Below, piece by piece: positions 1 to 5,983 of a stretch of DNA of 12,337 nt (position 1 is the first letter of the stretch; each line of letters begins with the position of its first letter). Made by a program: the position numbers and the translations under genes. Source of the stretch: Candidatus Aminicenantota bacterium (GTDB lineage: Bacteria > Acidobacteriota > Aminicenantia > UBA2199). Where the stretch lies: NCBI GenBank assembly GCA_029939015.1, contig JAOZTV010000063.1:1-12337 (forward strand), written 5' to 3'. A model generated the notes under the pieces. The model had not been told where the DNA came from and made no database searches. It saw nothing but the letters and a program-made list of their open reading frames with translations.

Positions 1-153
1 ACTCAAAATGAAATTGTAAAAAAAGAGATGATTCTCACAGGAATAATTTCAATTCAATCGGGTGATATACCAAGAATGGTTGAACAGAGAATGGTTTCAT
101 TTTTGCCAGCTGAATATAGAAAAATATATATTGAAAGAAATATGGATAAATAG
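1..153 (+). CDS. motA: MotA flagellar stator subunit, C-terminal fragment
   Basis: Frame 1 is open from the window edge to TAG at 151-153 and encodes the last 50 residues of a protein whose start lies outside the window. The segment GIISIQSGDIPRMVEQRMVSFLP matches in pattern the cytoplasmic C-terminal end of MotA (family form: GI.SIQ.G..PR...E.L.SFLP). MotA forms the pentameric ring of the stator, through which ions flow and which pushes on the rotor protein FliG. The two following genes encode MotB-type proteins, as expected for a motAB unit. The transmembrane helices and the charged cytoplasmic loop that contacts FliG are not visible here. The identification rests on the short tail plus context; a close paralogue such as PomA or another MotA-family member would look the same. 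Confidence 0.88.
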   Translation, partial: TQNEIVKKEMILTGIISIQSGDIPRMVEQRMVSFLPAEYRKIYIERNMDK

Positions 154-156
154 ATT

Positions 157-161
157 AGGAG
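157..161 (+). promoter_or_regulatory. Distant Shine-Dalgarno for the MotB-like gene
   Basis: AGGAG lies 14 bases before the ATG at 176, longer than the usual 5-10. The intervening bases are AT-only apart from two G residues. There is no closer ribosome-binding site, and the next upstream in-frame codons (ATA, then a TAA stop at 164-166) offer no better start. This suggests weaker initiation on this gene than on motB, which has a well-spaced AAGGA. Confidence 0.5.
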
Positions 162-175
162 AATAAAAAATAAAG

Positions 176-868
176 ATGAAAATATATCTACTTGATGACA
201 ATTCAATTGACAAAAGTCAACGAACATTATTCTTGTCATTAATGTTAATTCTTTTATCACTCTTTATTTTTTTAACAAGTTTTACTGAAACTGACAAAAA
301 AAAAATTGAAATCTTCAAAGAACATTTTAACAGAAGTATTATGCTTACAGGCAAAGGAAATATAGGAAAGAATTCTATTACTGAATTTGGTAAAAATATT
401 GATCCTTTAAATAATATTATAAATAAAATGAGATCTGAGAGTATTAATAGAAAACTAATGGTCAAATACTTGACACTTAATAATATTAAAGATTTAACTG
501 TTTATAGAGGTATGAGTGGAATTGTTTTAGTATTGCCTGAAGTAATAAGGTTTAGAAAAAACAGAATGGCTCTTGATTTTACTGCAAAAAAATATCTTTC
601 AAAAATACTTTATCTTGTTAAGGATCTACCTTACGAAGTTGAGATAAGAGGTTATTCAAGTAAAGAAGGGATGTCTAATACTTCTAAAATTCCTGATTCA
701 CGTGATATGTTAAAAGATTCTGCATTAAGAGCAATGCTTGTTTATAAATATTTTATTGGCAATGGTGTTTCGCCTGCAAAACTATTTGTTTCAGGATATG
801 GTAATTCAATAAGTAAAGAAAATGCAGTAAAAGATAAGGTTGAGATTCTTTTTAAGGAAATAAAATGA
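176..868 (+). CDS. MotB-like OmpA-domain protein lacking the ion-binding Asp
   Basis: This 230-residue protein has a short cytoplasmic N-terminus, one transmembrane segment (about residues 17-36), a linker, and a C-terminal OmpA/MotB-like domain (about 115-230). It aligns by eye with the next gene product. S21-LMLILLSLFIFLTS matches D13-MLMLLLTFLIFIIS of MotB, and IVLVLPEVIRF (116-126) matches ISLMISEKIGF. The membrane Asp that binds the translocated ion in MotB is Ser21 here. The OmpA signatures are also degraded: GYSS (159-162) stands in for GHTD and DKVEIL (220-225) for NRRV.I, while SGYG (206-209) is kept. It lies between motA and motB and shares a 4-base ATGA overlap with motB, so the two are probably made together. 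I infer an accessory or regulatory stator subunit, or a partner of MotB, not an independent ion channel. No established family name could be assigned. Confidence 0.85.
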   Translation: MKIYLLDDNSIDKSQRTLFLSLMLILLSLFIFLTSFTETDKKKIEIFKEHFNRSIMLTGKGNIGKNSITEFGKNIDPLNNIINKMRSESINRKLMVKYLTLNNIKDLTVYRGMSGIVLVLPEVIRFRKNRMALDFTAKKYLSKILYLVKDLPYEVEIRGYSSKEGMSNTSKIPDSRDMLKDSALRAMLVYKYFIGNGVSPAKLFVSGYGNSISKENAVKDKVEILFKEIK

Positions 869-1569
869 TAGATGGAAGAAATTGGGAAGTAACTTTTTCT
901 GATATGTTGATGTTATTATTGACTTTCCTCATTTTTATTATTTCTGTCTCTGTTTTTAAGACTGATGATTATAAAGATTTCTGGAAAGTATATAATAAAG
1001 GAATTATTGACAATAATAAAACAGAAGGGGACAAAGCTTCAACAGATTCAAATGAGATTAACCCTTTTCCTGAGTTGGATATTCCAAATTTGAGTAATAA
1101 CGCTGCTTCAATATTGAGAGAAACTAATGAAATTATAAATGAGACAAAAGAGTTAAGCTCTCTTGGGGTTGGAGATAAAATTTTTTATAATGAAAATAGA
1201 ATCAGCTTGATGATATCTGAAAAAATTGGTTTTGGAAGTGGTAAGGCAATTTTACAGAATAATATTAAAAGCTTATTACTTAATCTCATACCTGCAATTC
1301 AAAAAACTGAATTTCCTGTTAATATTACAGGGCATACAGATTCTACAAAATCATCAAAAGTTGATAATCTTACACTTTCATTGGACAGAGCATTGGAAAT
1401 TGCAGACTTTATGATTAAGAATGGACTTGATGCTTCAAGAGTTTCTGTATCTGGTTATGGACAATATAGACCCATATATACAAATTTAACTAAAGAGGGC
1501 AGAGAAAAGAATAGAAGGGTACAAATAGATATAATTATTAACAGACAAAACAAGGTTCCAAAAAATTAG
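865..1569 (+). CDS. motB: MotB flagellar stator, peptidoglycan-anchoring subunit
   Basis: MotB pairs with MotA to form the ion-driven stator and anchors it to the cell wall. The N-terminus has the MotB signature WEVTFSDMLMLLLTFLIFIIS (residues 7-27), with Asp13 as the expected ion-binding residue in the single membrane helix. A linker of about 80 residues follows, rich in Asn, Asp and Glu. The OmpA-like domain (about 112-225) carries GHTD (156-159), LSLDRALEIADF (171-182), SGYG (196-199) and NRRVQI (216-221), all canonical for peptidoglycan binding. The length of 234 residues is normal for compact MotB proteins. The ATG at 865 overlaps the preceding stop (ATGA) and has a good AAGGA at 854-858. 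The sequence alone does not clearly decide proton versus sodium coupling. Confidence 0.95.
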   Translation: MIDGRNWEVTFSDMLMLLLTFLIFIISVSVFKTDDYKDFWKVYNKGIIDNNKTEGDKASTDSNEINPFPELDIPNLSNNAASILRETNEIINETKELSSLGVGDKIFYNENRISLMISEKIGFGSGKAILQNNIKSLLLNLIPAIQKTEFPVNITGHTDSTKSSKVDNLTLSLDRALEIADFMIKNGLDASRVSVSGYGQYRPIYTNLTKEGREKNRRVQIDIIINRQNKVPKN

Positions 1570-1573
1570 GAGG
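1568..1573 (+). promoter_or_regulatory. Strong Shine-Dalgarno of fliL
   Basis: AGGAGG overlaps the motB stop codon (TAG 1567-1569) and lies 5 bases before the fliL ATG at 1579. It fixes the fliL start and predicts efficient initiation by ribosomes finishing motB. Confidence 0.75.
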
Positions 1574-1578
1574 AAATA

Positions 1579-2301
1579 ATGGCTGACGAAAACGAAGAAC
1601 AAAATGAAGATGGTGGAGAAGATAAAAAGAAAAAGAAAAAAGGTTTGCCTACTATAGTAATTATTGCAGCAGTTGCAGTTTTAATGATGGCGGCAGGTGT
1701 CTTTGTGGGTAAGATGATGTTTGGTGGTGGCGATACACCTAAGGATGAAAAATCTGAGAAAGTAAAGAAAGATGGTAAGGAAGAAAAAAAAGCAGAAGAT
1801 TCTGAAAAGAATAAAGATGCTGAAGAAGTAAGTGAAGACGATAAGAAAGACCCTGAAGAAGGAAAGGAAGAATCTGGTGATGATGGAGAAGAAAAGGAAG
1901 AAGATAAAAAGGCTGAAGATGGCAAGGAAGGCGAACCAAAAGACGGTGAAGCTGAAGTTAAACCAAAAAAAAAAAAGGGTAAGGGAAATCTTAAGTTAGA
2001 GGAATTTCTCATAAATTTGAATGATCCTCTTGTTAGAAGATATGTGAAGTGTGTTATTAATTTAAGACTTGCCAAGGCAACTTATGTTGATGATATTAAA
2101 GAAGATGAGAATATAATTCCTGAAATAAGGGATAAAATATTTGAGCTTGTTGCAGATAAGAGTTATTCTGATCTAAAGAGCTCAGCAGGCAAGGTAATGC
2201 TTAAAGAGGAAATTATGATTAGCATAAATGAGATACTTATGGATACACTTAAGGTTGAACCAGTTCTCAAAGTTATGTTTTCAAAATACATACTACAATG
2301 A
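1579..2301 (+). CDS. fliL: FliL stator-associated protein with long charged linker
   Basis: FliL is a single-span membrane protein that surrounds the MotAB stator and supports torque. Here residues 1-22 are cytoplasmic and charged (six Lys at 16-21), and residues 23-47 form the membrane helix. Residues about 51-137 are a low-complexity Lys/Glu/Asp/Gly linker. Residues about 138-240 are the FliL domain, recognisable from LEEFLINLNDP, RRYVKCVINLRL and the closing stretch ending KVMFSKYILQ (family C-termini usually read V..V.F..F..Q). Most FliL proteins are about 140-180 residues; this one has 240, and the excess is the linker. The ATG at 1579 follows a near-perfect Shine-Dalgarno. A run of 12 A at 1965-1976 encodes Lys130-133. 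The position directly after motB is typical of fliL. Confidence 0.9.
   Translation: MADENEEQNEDGGEDKKKKKKGLPTIVIIAAVAVLMMAAGVFVGKMMFGGGDTPKDEKSEKVKKDGKEEKKAEDSEKNKDAEEVSEDDKKDPEEGKEESGDDGEEKEEDKKAEDGKEGEPKDGEAEVKPKKKKGKGNLKLEEFLINLNDPLVRRYVKCVINLRLAKATYVDDIKEDENIIPEIRDKIFELVADKSYSDLKSSAGKVMLKEEIMISINEILMDTLKVEPVLKVMFSKYILQ
1729..1989 (+). repeat. Low-complexity Lys/Glu/Asp linker coding segment in fliL
   Basis: This purine-rich stretch encodes FliL residues 51-137, almost entirely Lys, Glu, Asp, Gly, Ser and Ala. I see no exact tandem repeat unit, only a biased composition built from GAA, AAA, AAG and GAT codons. The segment is predicted to be disordered and periplasmic, between the membrane helix and the folded FliL domain. 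Confidence 0.75.
1965..1976 (+). repeat. Twelve-adenine homopolymer within fliL
   Basis: An uninterrupted run of 12 A lies inside the coding frame (Pro129, Lys130-133, Gly134) just before the folded FliL domain. It is in frame as given. Such tracts are known sites of polymerase slippage. Confidence 0.9.
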
Positions 2302-2615
2302 GTAAGCAGAATAAATTAGAAAGTTCTCTAACAAGAAATAAGGAATATGATGATAGTTTTAAAATATTATTAGAAGAATTTGCTGATTTTGTTGAAGTAC
2401 CTATTAAAGTAAATGTAATAATTGGTGAAAGAAAAATTAAAATCAGGGATTTACTTGAATTTGAACCGGGTCATATTCTTGATTTGAAAAGATCGGCTGG
2501 TGAGAGTTTAATGATATTTCTAAAGGATACATTTTTTGCCAAGGGCGAGGTTACTGTAATTGAGGATACTTTTGGCGTAAGGATCACAGAAATAAATGAT
2601 CCAAGGAAAGTTTAA
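2298..2615 (+). CDS. fliN: FliN flagellar switch protein (short form)
   Basis: FliN is the SpoA-domain protein at the base of the C-ring, working with FliM in torque switching and export-substrate docking. The 105-residue protein has a 30-residue polar N-terminus followed by one SpoA domain: VPIKVNVIIGERKIKIRDLL (34-53), EPGHILDLKRSAGESL (56-71) and the very characteristic AKGEVTVIEDTFGVRITEI (81-99). The length is typical of minimal FliN. The start codon overlaps the fliL stop (ATGA), and no Shine-Dalgarno is visible in the preceding 20 bases, so initiation probably depends on ribosomes terminating on fliL. It is separated from fliM by about 8 kb, and a second candidate C-ring protein (FliY-like) lies after fliM. 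Confidence 0.93.
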   Translation: MSKQNKLESSLTRNKEYDDSFKILLEEFADFVEVPIKVNVIIGERKIKIRDLLEFEPGHILDLKRSAGESLMIFLKDTFFAKGEVTVIEDTFGVRITEINDPRKV

Positions 2616-2618
2616 TCA

Positions 2619-3101
2619 ATGAAAAAACTATTTATTCTTATATTTATTCTTTGTTTGCTTTTTTCTTTAAATATATTTTCTGAAAATGAATCAGGTGAAA
2701 AAATTGGAAAAGATATTAAAAATGAAAAAATAGACAGTGAGTTTTTAAATGAAACTCCAATATCTCTAATTAATTTCTTTATGGCATTGAGCTTTGTCAT
2801 TGGTTTGATATTTTTCTTTACATATTTTTTTAAGAAAATAACAGGTATTAAGAATTCAGGTATCAGAGGGCAGGCCGTTAAAATGTCAATTATTTCAAAT
2901 TTGCCCCTTGGTGACAAAAAATTCCTATTAATAGTTGAAATTCAGGGCAAGCATCATTTTATTGCTGTTACACCAGCAACGATCAATTATATGACAGACT
3001 TGGATTTGGATGTGAAAGATATTGAAATTAATGAAGAGAGGGATGAATTCAGGGGTATTCTTGATAGGGCAAAAGAATTATTATCAGGAAATAAAAAATG
3101 A
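2619..3101 (+). CDS. fliO: FliO flagellar export apparatus assembly protein
   Basis: FliO (FliZ in some nomenclatures) helps assemble the FliP ring of the flagellar export gate. The 160-residue protein begins with a signal-peptide-like segment (KK then a hydrophobic run, about residues 2-20). A short extracytoplasmic charged stretch, a membrane helix (about 48-71) and a small cytoplasmic domain (about 80-160) follow. The pattern VKMSIISNLPLGDKKFLLIVEIQGKHHFIAVTP (87-119) matches the FliO core, where a conserved LG..K...VVEV..  ..LLGVT pattern is expected. It lies directly upstream of fliP, the usual place. The family diverges strongly in sequence, so the call rests on domain layout, the core motif and context. 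It overlaps fliP by 4 bases. Confidence 0.87.
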   Translation: MKKLFILIFILCLLFSLNIFSENESGEKIGKDIKNEKIDSEFLNETPISLINFFMALSFVIGLIFFFTYFFKKITGIKNSGIRGQAVKMSIISNLPLGDKKFLLIVEIQGKHHFIAVTPATINYMTDLDLDVKDIEINEERDEFRGILDRAKELLSGNKK

Positions 3102-3847
3102 AAAGATTTATTATTTTTTTAATACTATTATTAATTGGAGCAAATATATTAATCGCTCAGTCAATTCCAACTGTAAATATTGAAATTAAAGATTCAGCAG
3201 ATAAAAAGGGTGGACTTGCTTCAACAATTAAAATTGCTCTTCTATTTACACTTCTTGGTTTAACTCCTGCAATTCTTATGTTAACAACTTCTTTTACGAG
3301 AATAATTATTTCGTTTCATTTTTTAAGAACGGCAATGGGTACTCAGGGAGTTCCACCCAATCAGGTATTAATAGGACTGGCACTCTTTCTGACAGTTTTT
3401 ATCATGAGCCCTGTGGCATTAAAAATTAACGAAGTAGGTATAATTCCCTATAATAAAGGCGAAATTAACGAAATGGAAGCTTTAAAAAGATCTGCTGAGC
3501 CTGTAAAAAAATTTATGCTGAGTCAGACAAGAGAGAAGGATCTTGCACTTTTTTATAAATTGAGTAAGAAAAAATTTCCTGAAAAGAAAGAAGATGTAAG
3601 TATGATAACCTTAATACCTTCATTTATTTTATCTGAGTTAAAGACTGCCTTTCAAATTGGTTTTTTGCTTTATATACCATTTCTTATTATTGATGTAATT
3701 GTGGCATCAATCCTTGTTTCACTCGGTATGATTTTTTTGCCGCCTATAATGGTTTCGCTACCTTTTAAAATTGTGTTATTCATACTGGCAGATGGTTGGT
3801 TTCTCATAACAAACTCTTTGTTGAGAAGTTTTGGAATGGGAGGATAA
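3098..3847 (+). CDS. fliP: FliP flagellar type III export gate protein
   Basis: FliP is the five-copy core of the FliPQR export gate in the inner membrane. The 249-residue protein has an N-terminal signal peptide (about 1-20, with cleavage plausible near AQS), normal for flagellar FliP. The family signatures are clear: LTTSFTRIIISFHFLRTAMG (62-81), PPNQVLIGLALFLT (86-99), PSFILSELKTAFQIGFLLYIP (174-194) and the closing SLGMIFLPP (208-216). Four hydrophobic segments fit the known fold. The start overlaps the fliO stop (ATGA) and is preceded by AGGAAA. I see nothing missing. Confidence 0.97.
   Translation: MKRFIIFLILLLIGANILIAQSIPTVNIEIKDSADKKGGLASTIKIALLFTLLGLTPAILMLTTSFTRIIISFHFLRTAMGTQGVPPNQVLIGLALFLTVFIMSPVALKINEVGIIPYNKGEINEMEALKRSAEPVKKFMLSQTREKDLALFYKLSKKKFPEKKEDVSMITLIPSFILSELKTAFQIGFLLYIPFLIIDVIVASILVSLGMIFLPPIMVSLPFKIVLFILADGWFLITNSLLRSFGMGG
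3838..3843 (+). promoter_or_regulatory. Shine-Dalgarno that fixes the fliQ start
   Basis: GGGAGG inside the last codons of fliP lies 5 bases before ATG 3849. It supports that start over the in-frame ATG at 3831, which would add six non-conserved residues and has no good ribosome-binding site. Confidence 0.75.
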
Positions 3848-3848
3848 T

Positions 3849-4118
3849 ATGGATGCACAGGAAATTATATCAATAGGTAAGTTGGCAATTACTACAGCTG
3901 CTATGGTTGCAGCTCCAATTCTTCTTACGAGTTTAGTTGTTGGAGTATTAATATCAGTATTTCAGGCGGCAACGTCAATATCTGATGCGACTTTAAATTT
4001 TGCTCCAAAGGTAGTAATTTCAGGACTTGTTTTGATGATTATGATGCCATGGATAATAAACAAAATTGTAGGTCTAATGGTTTTTTTAATAAATAAAATA
4101 CCTGAGTTAATACGATAG
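3849..4118 (+). CDS. fliQ: FliQ flagellar type III export gate protein
   Basis: FliQ is a two-helix hairpin that packs around FliP and FliR in the export gate. Starting at ATG 3849 it has 89 residues, the standard family length. An in-frame ATG at 3831 lies inside fliP and would add six residues; the GGGAGG at 3838-3843 supports the shorter form. Two hydrophobic helices (about 13-39 and 52-82) flank the conserved loop FQAATSISDATLNFAPKV, the equivalent of the family's FQA.TQI...TL.F.PK. The fliP stop and the fliQ start are one base apart. Confidence 0.96.
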   Translation: MDAQEIISIGKLAITTAAMVAAPILLTSLVVGVLISVFQAATSISDATLNFAPKVVISGLVLMIMMPWIINKIVGLMVFLINKIPELIR

Positions 4119-4130
4119 GATGGAAAAATT

Positions 4131-4904
4131 ATGGAATTAGTTTTAAAACAGATCCCTTACTTTATGATTGTCTTTATAAGATTAGGTGCATTTGTGGGAA
4201 TGGTACCATTCTTTAAAAATAAAAGCTATTCCATGGTTTTTAAAACATCTTTTGCATTAATGGTTTCTTTTTTAATATTTCCAGCTTTAAATTTTCAGAA
4301 CTGGGTAATACCTGAATCAATGTTTGGTTTTGCTGTATTAATTGCAGGTGAAATTCTCGTTGGCGTTTTGATGGGGCTTGTTATTTTAATATTAATATTT
4401 GCTCTTGAATTAGTAGGGCATATGGTTGGCTTTCAAATGGCATTTTCAATGGCAAGGGCAGTTGATTCAACTACTGAAACTCAGACAAATGTAATTGGTG
4501 TTATATTAATAATGACAGGTACAATGTTAATGCTTGCTCTTGGTGGCGACCATTATTTATTGTATTCGATAAAGGAAAGCTTTGCTCTAATTGCTCCCGG
4601 TCATATTGTGGTTACACGTGACCTTATAAATGAATTATCAAAAATGACAGTAAATTCATTTGTATTAGGCTTTAAAATGGCTTCACCTGCAATAGTAGTT
4701 TTATTGAGTATTGATATTACATTGGGAATTATTGGAAAAACCGCTTCAAAGATGCAGATATTTTTTGTTGGTCTTCCTCTAAAAATATCTCTTGGGCTCT
4801 TTATTGTTACAATAATTTTAGGTTTTCTTAAGGTTATGTGGGGTGTAAATATTGAAGTTTTGCCTGAAACATTTAATAATTTATTTAGACTAATGAGGAT
4901 ATAG
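4131..4904 (+). CDS. fliR: FliR flagellar type III export gate protein
   Basis: FliR occupies a single position in the FliP5Q4R1 gate and is fused to FlhB in some clostridia; here it is a separate protein. At 257 residues it has the normal length and several hydrophobic segments over its whole length. Recognisable features are FIRLGAFVGMVPFF near the N-terminus, GEILVGVLMGL, GFQMAFSMARAVDSTTETQTNVIG (family G.QM.FS.A..VDP....Q...I), and the C-terminal FFVGLPLKISLGL. The usual Pro after VD is Ser, and the usual APQMNVF is SKMQIFF, so it is somewhat diverged but intact. AGGATGGA at 4117-4124 serves as ribosome-binding site. Confidence 0.95.
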   Translation: MELVLKQIPYFMIVFIRLGAFVGMVPFFKNKSYSMVFKTSFALMVSFLIFPALNFQNWVIPESMFGFAVLIAGEILVGVLMGLVILILIFALELVGHMVGFQMAFSMARAVDSTTETQTNVIGVILIMTGTMLMLALGGDHYLLYSIKESFALIAPGHIVVTRDLINELSKMTVNSFVLGFKMASPAIVVLLSIDITLGIIGKTASKMQIFFVGLPLKISLGLFIVTIILGFLKVMWGVNIEVLPETFNNLFRLMRI

Positions 4905-4906
4905 AA

Positions 4907-5980
4907 ATGGCATCGGATAAACAGGGGAAAACAGAAAAACCTACAAGCAAAAAACTTGAAGATGCTAAGAAGAAAGGTGATGTACCAAGATCAATGGAGT
5001 TGACCAACGCTATGGTTTTGTTTATGGCATTAATGTTTTTTGCATTATTTTTCCCTTTTCTTGGTAAAAACATTATGGGTGCAATGAAAAAATATTTTAG
5101 TATTGTAGCTGAATTGGAAATAAATATGCCTGTTTTTGAACAAATATGTACAGACTCATTCTGGCTTTATATCAGAAGTTTAATGCCCTTATTTATCGTC
5201 CTTATGTCTGTTATTGTACTTTTAAGTATTTTACAAGCTGGTGGTTTTATGATAATAAGTGAAAATCTTAAAATTAAATTTGATAAATTCAATGTAATTA
5301 AGGGCTTAAAAAAACTTATTTTTTCGATAAATTCACTTTTTGAATTATTTAAATCTATTGTAAAAGTAATCATTATTGGATTAATTGGTTTTTATACAAT
5401 AAAAGGTGAATTACAAGGAATAATAAATCTTCCACATTCCTCATTAACTGATATTTTGACTTTTATGGGTTCAGTATTTTTTAAATTAGCTTTTAATATT
5501 ATAATATTTTTAATGATCTTATCTGTATTGGATTATATATGGCAGAGATATCAATATATGAAAAAATTAAAAATGTCAAGAGATGATATCAAGGACGAAT
5601 ATAAACAGATGGAGGGTGATCCTAAAATAAAGGGAAAGCGAAAACAGAAACAATTTGAGATGGCTATGTCAAGAATGATGGCAGATGTACCAAAGGCAGA
5701 TGTTATAATTACTAACCCGACACATTATGCAGTAGCTCTTGAATATAAATATAAAAAAATGGCATCTCCTAAATTACTTGCAAAGGGTAAGGATCTTATA
5801 GCAGAAAAGATTAAAAAAGTAGCAAAGGAAAATAATATCCCAATTATAGAAAACCCACCCGTAGCAAGGGGTATTTATGCAGTAGTTGAGATTAATTCAT
5901 TTATCCCAAATGAATTATTTAAACCAGTTGCAGAAATTCTGGCATATATATATAAACTTAAAGGGAAAAAGGTAGGATAA
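4907..5980 (+). CDS. flhB: FlhB export switch protein with NPTH autocleavage site
   Basis: FlhB sits at the export gate and switches substrate preference from rod/hook to filament proteins after cleaving itself. The 357-residue protein starts with the typical EKTEKPTSKKLEDAKKKGDV region, has four membrane helices (about 35-52, 88-112, 145-165, 186-208) and a cytoplasmic domain from about 210. The autocleavage motif NPTHYAVAL starts at Asn270, encoded at 5714-5716, with cleavage expected between Asn270 and Pro271. Downstream PPVARGIYAVVEINSFIP (317-334) is also family-typical. No key residue is missing. It starts 2 bases after fliR with GAGGA upstream. Confidence 0.97.
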   Translation: MASDKQGKTEKPTSKKLEDAKKKGDVPRSMELTNAMVLFMALMFFALFFPFLGKNIMGAMKKYFSIVAELEINMPVFEQICTDSFWLYIRSLMPLFIVLMSVIVLLSILQAGGFMIISENLKIKFDKFNVIKGLKKLIFSINSLFELFKSIVKVIIIGLIGFYTIKGELQGIINLPHSSLTDILTFMGSVFFKLAFNIIIFLMILSVLDYIWQRYQYMKKLKMSRDDIKDEYKQMEGDPKIKGKRKQKQFEMAMSRMMADVPKADVIITNPTHYAVALEYKYKKMASPKLLAKGKDLIAEKIKKVAKENNIPIIENPPVARGIYAVVEINSFIPNELFKPVAEILAYIYKLKGKKVG

Positions 5981-5983
5981 ATA

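Noticed and set aside
154..175. Possible promoter or terminator between motA and the MotB-like gene
   Set aside because: The gap is only 22 bases, has no hairpin, and its AT-rich tract is unremarkable for this genome; only the AGGAG is supported.
296..305. A10 run in the MotB-like gene as a third switching tract
   Set aside because: Ten adenines over Lys codons are not surprising at this base composition; I kept only the two 12-base runs as worth checking.
176..868. MotB-like gene as a decaying pseudogene duplicate of motB
   Set aside because: The frame is intact over 230 codons, the membrane helix remains fully hydrophobic, and it is precisely coupled to motB by an ATGA overlap. Decay would be expected to bring stops or frameshifts. 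Low-level decay cannot be wholly excluded without relatives.
1226..1414. Alternative-frame + strand ORF of 62 residues within motB
   Set aside because: It lies wholly inside the conserved OmpA domain of motB, has a composition typical of frame-shifted AT-rich DNA, and has no recognisable motif.
1566..2075. Long Ser/Pro/Phe-rich open frame on the minus strand opposite fliL
   Set aside because: It is the mirror of the purine-rich charged linker: GAA/GAT/AAA codons read in reverse lack stops. Its product is low complexity and the + strand frame has clear FliL homology and a strong ribosome-binding site.
3831..3848. Upstream in-frame ATG for fliQ inside fliP
   Set aside because: It would add six residues not seen in the family and lacks a ribosome-binding site; ATG 3849 with GGGAGG gives the standard 89 residues.
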